From Trichoplax adhaerens (taxonomy: Eukaryota; Placozoa; Uniplacotomia; Trichoplacea; Trichoplacidae), in assembly GCF_000150275.1 (NCBI RefSeq), contig NW_002060945.1, positions 507,872 to 571,871 on the forward strand: 64,000 nt of DNA. The letters are read 5' to 3'. A program made the translations under genes and the position numbers. The notes beneath the pieces were generated by a model, which worked only from the letters and a program-made list of their open reading frames with translations, ran no database searches and was not told the origin of the DNA. Shown here one piece after another: positions 1 through 14,364 of this stretch (its first letter is position 1; every line of letters starts with the position of its first letter).

Positions 1-1252
1 GTTCATTTAATTATCCTTTAACTCTACGTATTCAATACTGCAATATATCACTACTTTCTTTTCGATAAAGCAAATTCCGTACCAGAAATAGTACATCACA
101 TCCTATTTACTATTCTTCCGTAACAACAAAAATTTATCGGTACAGTACATACATAGTACGTCACTACATTGACGCAGATGCGACGTTATCGTAATATCGT
201 ATACGAATAATAAAAATGAAAAAGCGTTGACGTCGACAGCAGCATTAAACTACCTAAGGTGGAATAATTATAACGCTAGCAATCACCCACGATCCACCGG
301 ATCAACTGGAGCAATTTCTACAGTACCTTACTCTCGATTGATTCAACTGCTCTTTCGGTGAAAGTATTGAGTAGTGCATATTAGATTAACGCGTAAGTAT
401 ACTGCACCAATGCGCCCAATCGCATTTTTTGATATGAATGACTTCTTACTTTACCCTACGACGTTACAAGTCCAAAAATGCAAAAAGGCCGCCTTGGTAC
501 AGTACGTTAATACGGGTGTCACTGTTATTTAATGCAATTAACATCCGAATTGCGCACAAAAAGTTTCGCAAATTACATTACTGTAATAAAAATGATGATA
601 CCACACAGTTGCGAATAATCCATGTCCAAATTCAATGAAATGAAAAGGGGGAAAAAATAGTGACAAACATTCAAAACTAGGCGTTGCTCCTTGTGTAAAA
701 AAAAAAATGCTGAATGTTGTAAATGGACGCTTCTTTGTACGGTACGATACTGCAGTATGCGGGATCCAACTAGGTTATTGTATAGTACCGAAACTAGTAC
801 TACTGTATTGTCAAGAATTAGGGTCACCTTCGATACTGTAACGTCTGCAGGTGTGACAGTCTGTTCGTGTCAAGCGTCTGTAAGCAGACTATACGGTACT
901 ATACTTGACACTAGGGAGGCTTCAGGGTCTATTCTTATTCTGTACACGCTACAAAGTCCGAACCCATACATTATCGAAATGATGTAGAACGATCATACTG
1001 TCGTTCGATTACTGTCATCTTTAGCATTGGAATATTCTACAATATTTAGAAAGCCTCTATTTCGTAGTAACAGGATATCGCGAAATAGATATTCAAGAAT
1101 AGAATATGTATCATACTGGAAAGTACTACGTCTACAATAATCATACTGGTATTGCCGATTCTTAGGCATAAAAATTAAACTCATTCTACTACACAAGGAT
1201 AGTTGTAGTTGCTGTCATGATTTACACATTATTTAAATGCTTGATGGCTAAC
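1..1252. other. No gene recognised (ARF 3' flank or intron)
   Basis: This stretch lies downstream of the last ARF exon I can find on the minus strand. The ARF reading frame needs a final exon carrying the NKxD-type guanine motif and the C-terminal helix. I searched the minus strand here for those conserved segments and did not find them. The short open frames present have no family features and overlap scattered TACTGTA motifs. It is probably intron or flank, with the last ARF exon beyond the left edge. Confidence 0.5.
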
Positions 1253-2527
<1,275 letters not shown>

Positions 2528-2929
2528 CTAATTTGAGAATGGCATATAATAGTTCCAATCAATCATCAGGCGAACGAATTACATTGAATTGAAAAGAATA
2601 GTTTGGTTGAAAGATGGTGAACAAAAAAAGGAATAGTGAATTAATATTCAAAGGAATGAGTAGATTACTAATATTTTATTAAAAAGAAAGGCTTATCCTT
2701 GTTAAATTGGAAGAATTTTAAAAGTTGAATTAGGTTTTGATGCTATACCTGTGAAAAGGATAAAATAAATTAGAACAGCCAGCAATCACACACCAGCAAC
2801 CTAATTCTTATAGCCAGACTTGAGGCAAAGCAACCGATGCAAGAAAAGGTGAGCTAGGAATGGTGGGATGCTTTCCGTCAGTAAAGCCGATCCCATCACA
2901 TGGCTTGGTGATGTCATTGAATTTCAATG

Positions 2930-3630
2930 TACAATACTATCGTACCGTACTGTAGAGACGCTGAAAGGTGTACTGTACACTGTACTGTACTGTACAGTAC
3001 AGTACAGTACTGTGACACTGACAGTACAATACAGTACTGTACTGTACACTCGAGACCCTAGGCTCTAACTACAGCTTGAGTGATGCAAGATTGGCCACGT
3101 GGCTAAATAAAGGGCATTTGCGACGCACAGCCTGTCTCTTGCCAATGGCGACGTCGACGGCTGACTACGCGTGCGCAAAGCAAGCTGGCGCCACAACACC
3201 ACGCCAAACCACTGTACACGGTAGACTGTAGTACTGTACAGTATGAGCAGTAGGTGCAGTTGTACTTTCTGTATAGTACAGTACAGTACGGCGCTGTCTG
3301 CTGTACTATACTGTACTGTACTGTACTGCTCAAGGTACCGTAGATGGAATGACCGGGGCAGGGACTTGTTGGAGAATTTTCTATTGAAGCCCAGAGAAAA
3401 ATGGGTTAAGCCGTAACTTCACTGCGAAGATCTCTAAAACTGTATATGGCACACTCGACAGATTTCCTGTACAAAACTGCACGTGCCGAGTAGCAGTGCT
3501 TTTAAAACACTACTATGTACTATACTGCCATTTTTTCTTTGGCGGTGACACAGATTTTTCTTTTATCCTCATGACGGTTGGCTGGCGGCAGAGTACAGTA
3601 CATTGTACTGTAAAATACAGTGTACCGTCC
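2930..3630. repeat. TACAGTAC/GTACTGTA palindromic repeat cluster between ARF and RPA3
   Basis: The gap between the ARF start (2485) and the RPA3 start (3697) holds runs of overlapping ACAGTACTGTA-type words. The densest are near 2975-3050, 3222-3330 and 3594-3630. The words are their own reverse complements or pair with neighbours, so the tract can fold into many hairpins. Base composition here is visibly more GC-rich than the surrounding introns. Short open frames inside it are by-products of the repeat. The position, between two divergent start codons, fits a shared promoter region, but that role is inference. Confidence 0.8.
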
Positions 3631-3696
3631 TTCTCAGTCTGCTAAATACGGTAAGGCAAAGTTTCGCGGTAATCTCCAAAATTGCCATCAACAATC

Positions 3697-5485
3697 ATGG
3701 AGGCTCGACAGAGAGTAAACGGAGCGATGATGAATGCTAACATCGGCAAAGAAGTGTGTATCATTGGCAAGATAGAACAGGTAATAAGAAATTAGATTCA
3801 TATGGAAAGTACAATCTTTACTTGACTGTATAGCAAAGAAGTTTGTATCATTGGCAAGATAGAACAGGTAATAGTAAATTAGATTAATATGGAAGGTACA
3901 ATCTTTACTTTACTTTACTGTATCGCAAAGAAGTTTGCATCATTGGCAAGATAGAACAGGTAATAATAAATTAGATTCATATGGAAAGTACAATCTTTAC
4001 TTTACTTGACTGTATAGCAAAGAAGTTTGCATCATTAGCAAGATAGAACAGGTAATAATAAATTAGATTAATATGGAAAGTACAATCTTTACTGTATAGC
4101 AAAGAAGTTTGCATCATTGGCAAGATACAACAGGTAATAAGAAATTAGATTAATATGGAAAGCACAATCTTTACTTTACTTGACTGTATAGTATTGTAGC
4201 TTATTAGCTTTAGCTGTAGTCATTTTAATTTCAAATTTGTTAGTCAATAGATTCTGTTCTTGCAAGCATTGACCTATGGGTAAGCTTGTACCAGCATGCA
4301 TACCAAGGATTACTTGCTATGCTTGATTGTTGTAAAACCTTCTATCTAGTACTAAATGATCATTTGGTACTAAACTGTACTGTAATTCAAAGGAATAGGT
4401 GAAGGGGAGAAATAATGGGTAGAACGTTGTGCCTGTTTGACCCTCAAAATAGCCATCAAGTCATTGTTATTAGTTTTGTCGTGCACTCAAGTAGATCCAC
4501 GATCGATGGATGGATCTAATTACTACAGCTTTAAGCTAAAAATGAGCATGAAGCGGACTGGCAGATCTGGACATAGTACATGGCTATCGCTCCTCTCTGT
4601 GCACTCTACTATATATGTATTCTTGCGATAAAGATATTACATTAACTAAATTCGATCGTAGATTGCATGACCTGGTAATGTTGAACATTGAGCTTGCAGT
4701 GATTGCAGCAAATAAGATGTAACCTGTACAGTACTGTGGATCGATTTGCGCCTACAAATTACAATGAATGATTCACAGTTGCCTACTGTATCATTTAAGA
4801 TCAGCATTGGATGTAAAGGATATCTTCTTTGGACCAATCTAATATTATATTATTATTCTAGGTCATTGAAGGAACAAGTATTAGGCTGTCTTGTTCCGAC
4901 GGCAAACTTGTAACCGTTAGCTTTATCGAGCCTGTAAGTAAATCATTCCATAGAGTAGCACAATTCTATCAATGAATTCATTTATGCGATAATTGATGTT
5001 ACCAAACTTACTCTTGTCTGTAGTTGTTACAATGCAATATCTATCCATGCATGGATAATCTATATATCTTTACAATATATTGTTCTAGTTCATAATGTCT
5101 AACGTACGTAACATAATATGATCCATTCTTATGTCAATCCATGTGCGTTAGTTAAAAGACAATACAGGTATCGTTGAAATAGTTGGAAAAGTAGAAAGTA
5201 ATGGTAATGTAACCGGCCACTCAATCGTTTATCTGAATGGCAAGACACAATTTGGTAATGTACAAATTAAATTAATGCATATTTTCTATTCAAGATAATT
5301 ATATTAATGCGAGTACATCATAGGCGTATATATACACGTTTACATCTTCGTAGCATTAAGTTAGCAATTAGCATGAATGACCGACATTTCTACTTGCTAA
5401 TCTAATCTTTTAAATATCCACCGCAGATCTGGCTGTGTATAATGAAGCAATCAGTGTTGCTGTTAAGTATCCAGACCTATTCTAA
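3697..5485 (+). CDS. RPA3: Replication protein A 14 kDa subunit
   Basis: This is the smallest subunit of the trimeric single-stranded-DNA-binding RPA complex used in replication, repair and recombination. There are four exons: 3697-3780, 4862-4933, 5152-5254 and 5427-5485. Phases agree throughout (0, 0, 1), giving 105 residues, slightly shorter than the vertebrate protein. The OB-fold pattern is visible: GKEVCIIGKIEQ, then LSCSDGKLVTVSF, then GIVEIVGKV, ending in an LAVYNEAISVAVKYPDLF helix. The match covers the whole protein. Exon 1 is followed directly by an array of imperfect copies of its own 3' part, each carrying the splice donor. The gene is tail-to-tail with MIOS. Confidence 0.93.
3746..4190 (+). 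repeat. Five-copy tandem array copying RPA3 exon-1 end plus splice donor
   Basis: Five head-to-tail units of 82-92 bases start at 3746, 3833, 3925, 4017 and 4099. The first unit contains the true last 35 bases of RPA3 exon 1 and the intron-1 donor. The other four lie in intron 1. Each keeps GATAGAACAGGTAATA (unit 5 reads GATACAACAG), so five equivalent donors stand in a row. Units 2-5 are preceded by a pyrimidine-rich tract and a TAG (unit 2, 4, 5) or TCG (unit 3), so some could in principle be used as 34-base exons that would break the frame. Differences between units are single bases and short TTTAC length changes, pointing to recent duplication. Confidence 0.92.
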
Positions 5486-6796
5486 AATCTTACGTCAGGA
5501 TTGGGATGTTGTCATTATTATGAATTAAATTATATAGGCAATTACTGTAACTTTGAATATGCTATCATGAACGAGAATAACATCAGTAGTGATTCTATGA
5601 TTCAATAATTGTTTACAGAATATTTCGATTGATACTACATGTAATGTATTGTAAAGTTCGTCAAACTACATCGTTTTGCTTTAAATATCGGATTATCCGA
5701 TATTGTACTTGTCCTATCTAGTACCACCACAGTATTTAGCAGTACTAATTATAATAACTGAGATCTGATGTAGATTAAGGCTCCTTCACATCTATATTGT
5801 TACTACTACATGTTGTACTTATAAAATTACTTCCTTTTGTACTACATAACAGAAATAAAAAACCATAAAATTTTCAGAAACTGCGTGTTAAGAAAATATG
5901 GTCTTCAATAAATTAACTTAAAAATAGCCAGTTGTCGGTAATCTGCTGTAGGAAGTATATTCGAAGTTTCTTCGAACCACTATTGTTACTCTGTATATCA
6001 GCTTTCTTACGTTATGCTCCGTCAGAGATAAAAGAAAAATCTTTTTATCTTTATAATGCTATCTGAGCATTACAGTGATATAAGATGCATGATAATATAC
6101 TTTGGAATAGAATGAGCCGCGATTTTTGCCGAAAATTTTGAATAATTGAATATATGGACTATTGTCCACATTTTGTCTTTTTACGTACGTATAGTACCAT
6201 ATCTACCTATTGTAGAAAGTAGCTAGAGTTCTAAATCATCAAATAATAACTTACTGATTACTTTTATCTCTGATTTATACTGCTAATTAATTAGATAAAA
6301 TAAGATGTGATCGTGCAGCTTCGGGAACTTAAAATTATAACATCATACCGGTATAATCTATGCGAACATACAAGCAGATTTAAAGATGTACTTCAATACA
6401 AACCCAGTTAGTCTATTTTGACATGTCATTAGTTGGCATATCCATGCATAATGAAGTGGTAATCATGTAAAAAATTTTGAATATTAAAGTATGTCAATCG
6501 TCAAATTTCCAGAGCAAGAGTCAATTGCCTAGACAGTAATTAGCGTAAATCAATTCAATCCGATTATTTCATCTTTATTTAATGCAGTAAATGTAATTCG
6601 AACGGTACAAATAATAGAATTTTTTCTGGTAATATTCGTAAATATAGCGTTGAACTATTAAAGATCAAGTTCCTATAAATACAATCGATACTGTATAATA
6701 TTATAAACCTTCAAATCGGAAAATTCTTCTATCTTTCAGTATGCATCATTAATACCCTTCAATTTTGGGTAAAATAACAATTACTATAGTACACTT
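5486..6796. other. RPA3-MIOS convergent 3' intergenic region
   Basis: This lies between the RPA3 stop and the MIOS stop, which face each other. It is AT-rich, with several AATAAA-like signals (one AATAAAAA near 5853) that could serve 3' end formation. I see no exon with coding character, no RNA gene and no strong repeat. Confidence 0.6.
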
Positions 6797-9700
6797 TTAA
6801 ACTTGATCACACATTTTTATGGCAAAAAAAGATGAATCTCTCGCAGAGCAGCTGCAATTGCAGTCTTGAACTGGACATTCATTGTGATTCCTAAATAATA
6901 GTCAATTAAATTGAAGTTATTATAATTAGTTACTGTGAATCAAGCTACTAAATAACTTTAATCTCGATGGGCAGTAGATCAAGGCTAAATGAAAGCTTCG
7001 AGTCTTTAAACTTACGCAAACCAACTCTCCATGTGTGTTGCGTGCCCGCCATGTCGGCAACTTTGGCACCATGAAAACCATGAATTAAATCTTTTCTTTG
7101 GATACATCACTTTGCCCCCATCAACATCTATATCAGTATGAGACCCAAAAAACATAACTAGGAAATCGTAATTTATGTTAATATTACTTTTGAGAGTAGG
7201 AAAGTGAGTACATATTATAAGATATTACGTATATTTGCTGATTTTGTATCATTGGGTAAACGATCGATATCAAGACACATATTCCGCAAGCAAATTGCAC
7301 ACTTCGGGAGAGCTTTCCCACAATTGCGACACCTGTCAAACTATTTAGTAAAAATACGCACGTTAGCTACAGTAATGGTACTATGCCGAAATAGTTACAC
7401 GTCACAAGCAGTAACAACATTAATAAAGGGTAATGATATGTTCTAATATGACTAAAAAGAAAATCTACCCTCCTTACGTACAGATGCATTTTTGATCTGT
7501 TTTTGTAAAGCAATAGGAATTCTTGGTACGTATTTGGCATTAGGAGAAGTAAAATCTTTTAACAGAATATTGAATAAATATTAACAGCAAACTGGGTATC
7601 AAAAATATATTACGCCATCATTTACTCGATGATGATATTTTTAATCGAAACTCTTGAGTTTTAAAGCAAATTCAAATAAGCTACAATAAGTATCGCAAGT
7701 TGTTTAAAATTACCACTGGCTGTCAAATTAATTGGCTTAGAGCAGTTATTACAACTAAGAAAGGCGGTTTGAGGCGGTGGCGTTGTGTGTCTATTACGCT
7801 TACGTAAAATATCCAGTTTGCATCTAGTAATGCAAAATATACAGTACAAAGAACCAAAACATTAACTAGATGTAGCGGAATTACAAAAATCAATGAAAAA
7901 CTTTTTTGGTTAAGAATCACACAATTAAAAACCTATAATGCCATAGCTCCAATCTATCGAGGAATTCTCGATAACTAAAAGGAAAAAGTACGAATAAATT
8001 AGAGCTAACTTAATAAAATTATTAAGTGAAAGCTAATAGACGCAATTTGCTCAGGGTCGATACAACTCAATGATTTATATTACAAAATTAAATGCAGCAT
8101 CTAGAGCAACGAACATACGTTGCTATATTATATTTTACACGTGAATACCTTTCAATCCAAGATAAAACTCTTTCATTATTGGATATTGCACTAGGAATTC
8201 CATGGATAACAGCAAGGCTAGCGGTTTGAATATCACCCGTCTATTGTTTTGTCGCGAAATCGAGAAAAGGAATTAACTAGGTGAGAACTTATATGCTTAA
8301 TAAGTCCGGCTTAAAACATTTACGACTAAAGTGGAAACTATGAATATAAACGATTATTATAATCATTTAAGTAAGGAGGCGTGTTTCTTACCGACGATTG
8401 ATTAACTAACTTATCGTGAAATCTTTTGGGATACAAATACTACAGTTGACTTCATAACAACTAGCATACCTTATCAACGAATTTTTGTAACAATTTTAAA
8501 CCGTCAGTTGTAAATCCTGAAATCAGAAAAATACATCAATTGTAGAATAGGTCTACAGATATTAGATGAAAGCAAATACACATAATATAATACTACCGGT
8601 CAAAATAATCCCTTCCAGGTTACCGGTACTGATAACTTCGTAAGTTAATGGGGCAACATAATTTTGCAGCTAATCATTCCATTCAGAAATTAAATCGTTT
8701 AATAGTACAGAAAATGAGTAAAGAAAGTATCGATATTCATGTACAAAAAGTAATCAAATCATTACCGTTTCATCGTCTAAGAACATGCATGCGAAGGCAA
8801 TTCTATCGCGCAGTTGTAGGTCAGGTTCAGTCTGAATGGTATTAAATAATATTGTTTAAAGTTATCATGGCAAAATTATTGGGCACTACAATATATTCAC
8901 TACTCTGTATTAGGTATATATATATACGACCAATGCGACCATACGAACCCAAATAACATCATCGAATTTTCCGTCATCATAGCTCGTAATAAATGCAAAC
9001 GCAGCCCTCAAGTACGGATGTAAGAGCTATTTGAAATGACGAAAATGTAAGATTAGAAAAGAATTGAAGTAAATTTTGAATGGTATGTGAGTCATACATA
9101 ATATCGATGAAGAGTATATGCTTTCAACAACTTTCTCGTCTATGTAGCTAGTTTACCATTACCGATATTGAATTTTATTCATGATATATTTAAGATTACA
9201 ACAATAGATACTACCATCGATCTGTAATCGTTACACATTTTAGTCCAAAATGCTCGTTTATCATTAGTGTAACCAGACAATGCCATAGCCACCAAATGCA
9301 GGTTACTTTTTGATTCTAATTGTAGTTATGACGATGTAATAATGAATAATTTGCTTGTAATATTTACGCAATAGTTAATCATGATATAATAATAAATATT
9401 AAGCTTCATGTTACCTTCCCTAGCATCCCGTATCATTGCTCCCCTACTTAAGGTTTCCACAGCTGTTTTCATATCCAAATTAAACAAAGAAATTGCTGCC
9501 GCTCTTTCAAATTCATCATTTGCTTCAAGTCTTGATTACATATTGTACGTAATGTTGAACGTTATCATTGTATTGCATTCAGTATCGATCGTGTAAGGTG
9601 TTACAACTTACAAGTACCACAAGTGCTATACCTAGATAAATACTCTTTCCTATTTTTAGCACTATCAGAAAATCCCCAATTACATAATTTCATAGCTAAA

Positions 9701-12700
9701 CTCCTAGAATTAAGTAAACAATTTAAGCTACCATATTAGCACATACGAGTAATCTGTTTACTAGTTTTAAATTAAAAGCGTAATAATTGCTGAAAGATAA
9801 AATTTATCACAGAAAGGCTATAATAAAGTCGATAATAATTCTGCTTCAGCTACTGTTCTCATAATTACCTGCAACTACTAGTATATCTTTTAACTTTTGG
9901 TCTACTCCCCGCGTCTGGTTTAACCATTACTGACTTCTCGGTTTGGTTAGAGTGAACTAACGCAAAGCAAATATATAAGGTGTATAATTAATTAATTAAC
10001 TCTTTACTTTAATTGATATCCTGAATTTGTAATCGTAAATTGTAATCGTTAGCTATGACGTTAGCTAATATAACCGTCAGGATATCACCGAACTTATTTA
10101 CCTTTTTTATTCGAAAATTCTCGATTTATAATAGAGTTAACTCCTTCAAACCGATAATCTTTTCTAAGTTCACCTATACGAGTTTTGGATGCATAATTGA
10201 ATTGCATTACTAGTTTTAACAAAACCGAATAGCATCAACTATATAAAATAATCAATCACGCAAAACAAGCACTGGAGTTCCTGAAGATTGCTGTAGTAAT
10301 CTATTTTTTATGAGATTTTCGCGGCTATTATATCAACCTTCATTTATTAGTGATTTAACATTTAGAAAATGTTAAGGCAAAAATGCGGTATAGCGATTTT
10401 ATGCTTCTAAGTAAAATGGGAAAAGTAAATAGTGGTTCTAATCATGTTTAAAGATATGTTTAATCCACGACCAAAATGTCTTGAGATCTCGTTCATCGCA
10501 AATATTTTCAACATCTATCAATGATTCCTAAATATTTAAAGAAAGAATGTCACTTTACATATAATAGCCTATTATTAATTATGTTAGTGGGTAGTATCTT
10601 GCTTATCTTACAAATAAGCCGTAATCCTTGCATGCTCGGTTATTCATCTTGGTTGCTATATCACTGGATACGAAATTTAAATACTATTGCGGTAGTAATA
10701 AAATGATAAGAAACAAATTAAGAAATGAATTTTAATCGACATTTATGGGATCTAATTACTATATTCTAACAGTATTACTTACTGCCGCTCCTTTAGGCTT
10801 CTTTTTTTCTATATTATCACAGATGAACTCATTATTGGGTGACCATGACTTATAAAGAAGTATATAATGACATATTAGAGAATAGGTATCATCTAAAGGT
10901 ATGCGCGGTACAATTCTACAGTCACTGCATTATCGATTCCGTTACATTCTCATCAATCGTTTAATCTATATATTGCATTCCATAAGTTTACGAAAAAGCA
11001 AATTTCTCAGATGACAATCTTTAGGAAAATTTTATGCAAGTATTTTATAATATAATATAATGCAGTTGCTATCACTTACCATTGGAATCAATCTGTTGAT
11101 ATCAACACTTTTAAGATATCCTGAGTAATGCAAAAGCGATTAAGCTATAAGTTAACTAGTATAAATATACGCCGTACAACCACCCAACTAAAGTTATATT
11201 GTATAACTGCTACTCTATTGTCGTAATTGATAATCATTAGGATCTCATTACATTTCAAGAACATAGAAGTCCGCCATACTCACCTTTGTTATCAATAGCT
11301 AATAAGTAACTATTAAACTCAGCATGTCTACAAAACGAAGCCGATGCAATAGAACTTACTAGAATGGTAACACAAATCAAAAATAAGAAGTTAATAATTT
11401 TTCTACTATATTTTACCAATATGTTTTATGAGATTTTACTTTAAAAATCTCTGAAACTGTTCTAGAAATCAATGATTATTGTGCTTTCGCATTATTAAAG
11501 AATTAGTACCCTACAAGAGCTGAAAATGATTCTACACTCAGTTGAAAGAATTGCTACTCACATTGTGTAGTTTTTTCGTAGGTATCATAATGTACACCTT
11601 TTTCTAGAATGTTTACGCTTTTAGATTTCATTTCTAACAATATTAAATAATAGCAACTTAACAGAACTGGATATCAAGAAAGATAAACCAATCTAAAGTA
11701 TATTAGTACGAGGTACGGTAATAGATATTAAGCCAATTTACCTTCCCAAGAGCTGCATAAATCATGAACTTTAACAACAGAGCTATCCTTTAAAAACACT
11801 GCAAAGGAATTTTTCCTATATCCAATTAAATATAGGGATATTAATGAAATCTTTTTCCATACGATTTTACAAGTTTAAGATAATACCTGGAAGGACACCA
11901 CTGAAGACTTGAAATCGGCGCGCCAACATTCCAAGAACAAAAGTGCATAGAATTAAGGAAAATTCCTTAATGACGTGATTATAATAATATTGTGACTTTT
12001 GAATTAAGAAACTTATATAACAGGATATAGCACTCGTAGTTTTCCTTAAATCCACTATTTCAATTGTGCTCTGTAGCGCATCCAACAAATCCCCATAAGA
12101 ATTAGCAATTAGTACAAATTTCAGTTAAGAAAATCATGCAACCAAGCATGATCAAACAGTAGGGAAATTTTTAATGTAACATACGTCATTATAACCCATA
12201 ACATAATTTGATGAGAATGGATCTGCGACGATTCCATTAGTTGCTTTACTGCTTATAATTGTTGGCGTACGAGGATTTTCTGTATCACAATTAGTCAACG
12301 GTCAGTAAAACATTGCAAAAAATTGTTAATTACTTAATGATAAGTAATAAGTAATTGCTGGTTAAAGGTTACAACAGTTCCTAATGTATACAGCTTACCT
12401 TTTATGTCGAATAATTTCATTTTTGACCCTATTCCTGCAATAAAATTTTTATCTCCGTTTTGAAATTTTGGAAGCCAACAGAATGAATCGACAAATTCTC
12501 CGTTGGCTTTTCATGAAAGAGAACATTATTTCCTTAAATTTAGCTCATCAAGGGAAAACTAATACATAAAATTATGAATATCCTCCAACACACTTAAAAC
12601 TATGAATTAAATTACCGCAATCAAAAATAATTCCCTTGAATGTATCTGCATTTGATCTAGAAATTAAAACAGTTTTAAGTATCATGATTATGTCAGTAAG

Positions 12701-14364
12701 ACCACTAATATTGATTATGAGATTACTATGAATTAATACATCTATCTTTACCGGAATTTATCTAGTGGAGAACAGTCTGGAGAAATATCTGATATTATTA
12801 GAAGATGCCGGTTAAAAATATCGCAATGATCATAATAAAAATAAACTTAATTATTAACATTAATTTCGCTAGCACATTTAATTGTATAGTGACATAATCA
12901 TTGTAACAACTCAGAATAATTAACTATAATAAATATCGATTGCCTCAACGTTACAACATATCGTAGCATGCAAAGAAATAGCAGATGTTTACTCAAATCT
13001 CGGATTATAATTGAAGCATCTTGTCGAAATTTTGTCATAGTAGTAGCCAACTGTAGGAAAGAATGACGCATATTAAGATAAATTAACTATTTTTAATAAT
13101 ATAACTCAACATCAATGTTTAATATTAAATACGAACATAGTTTGGCCTTAGTGGATGCCATTCCAGGTTATGATAAGATTTATTGTTAAGATCTACAAAT
13201 TTGTACAAATTATAGGTTATGAATATTATTTTTTACATTTAGTAGTATGTAATCAAATCTAGCAAGATATCATGAGTAAAATTCAATATGTGGTTATTTA
13301 CATTAATTTCTAGTAATTTTAAGATATGTTTCCAGTATTTTAGGAATAGTCAAATATTGTTTGATACTCACGATTATCAGCAATGGTATGAAAGTATCTC
13401 TGACTTCCATTTTGTACAAATCTAAAAAGTTATGAGTAAAGCATGTTAAGTTAATACCAACCACTTTAAATGTAATACATCAAGAGCTGTCTTAGCTATT
13501 TAAAATCACAGTGAAGTTTTAAAATCAACAACAAATAGCAAATCGTATAGAAAACTATTGTATAACACCTCAAAACCTTGTGAGTGAATAATTTTACCTC
13601 GTAATAACAGCCTTATTAGTATTTTTATTGGATATTGCTAATGCAAACACGAAATCATCATTGCGGCCTTGACTTGGTCTCCATGACACACTCTATTAAT
13701 ATCGTTAGGTTGAATTAATGATTCTATATGTAATGACTATTTCATGTTGTAAATTTTATTAATTCGGGATTTCTACGTTGTCTTTTTTACGTAGTTTACA
13801 GACAAGAAGACTTCCTTGATACTGATTGCTATCTTAGGCTTATTTAGACAAATGTAGTATCCCATAATATGATGTTGGTACAGTATATCCACGGAAGATA
13901 ATATAGTTTATCGTAACTGGCGAAGTATAGTCCAACAGAAGTCAACAACACTTTTGATAAAACTATAATACATGTAAAAAATACGCGTATATGTAATTAG
14001 TCCAATCCAATGATATTTACCTTGACAGTGCCAGAACAAGGAAAACTTTCCAAGGCATATGCATACATTCCATTATTGAGAGCAATCACTAAAAATGTAG
14101 AATAGACATAGGCATTAGAATTAGACACATACTTCAAGTTATATCCGAGACTTTATATATTATCAAGCAGCGGATATAAAATTTGCACACACAGGTCACA
14201 AGGCTAAGATTAGATTTGATAAAATATATTTGCAGAACTGGAATATTAATAGTGTGCAGGTATAAAGTTAATATTTCCATTTCGGTATAGCAATAGACTA
14301 TACGATATTGCATATTGAAACAATAATTACATTTGCTTTTGTCCACATATTCGCTGTCAGCATC
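6797..14364 (-). CDS. MIOS: GATOR2 complex protein MIOS (WD40 plus C-terminal zinc domain)
   Basis: MIOS is a subunit of the GATOR2 complex at the lysosome, which relays amino-acid signals to mTORC1. About 33 small minus-strand exons were found. Phase-checked ones: 14364-14331, 14088-14021, 13692-13598, 13421-13372, 13192-13137, 13050-12993, 12788-12752, 12656-12616, 12506-12399, 12279-12185, 12070-12029, 11942-11887, 11815-11742, 11603-11562, 11358-11284, 9936-9869, 9703-9632, 9530-9415, 9315-9215, 9026-8928, 8831-8766, 8669-8597, 8516-8470, 8240-8149, 7974-7933, 7823-7714, 7521-7478, 7340-7229, 7157-7016, 6890-6797. Less certain: about 10935-10783, 10663-10612, 10527-10458. WD40 blades include LEWHPLRPNY, FCWLP and IEIVDLRK. 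A helical middle (FERAAAISLFNLD, LRDRIAFACMFL) precedes the zinc-binding end: CNNC, CRNC, CAIC, WCQSCRHGGH, CPVQDCNC. The estimated 830 residues fit the family. The first exon is not found. The intron 12028-11943 is AT-AC. Confidence 0.93.
11943..12028 (-). other. U12-type AT-AC intron in MIOS
   Basis: On the minus strand this 86-base intron starts ATATCCTG, ends ATGCAC, and has the branch-site word TTTTCCTTAAT about ten bases before the end. These are the marks of minor-spliceosome introns: donor ATATCC, branch TTCCTTRAY close to the acceptor. Joining exon 12070-12029 (ending KTTSA) to 11942-11887 (starting FCSWN) keeps phase 0 and restores the expected MIOS WD40 spacing between VDLRK and QWCP. 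The competing GT at 12021 gives phase 1 with no matching AG acceptor. Confidence 0.85.

Noticed and set aside
12085-12140. TTTCTTAAC plus AC as a second U12 acceptor before the IEIVDLRK exon
   Set aside because: The ordinary acceptor CTACAG|AGC at 12071 is in phase with the preceding GAC|GTATGT donor and gives the right protein.
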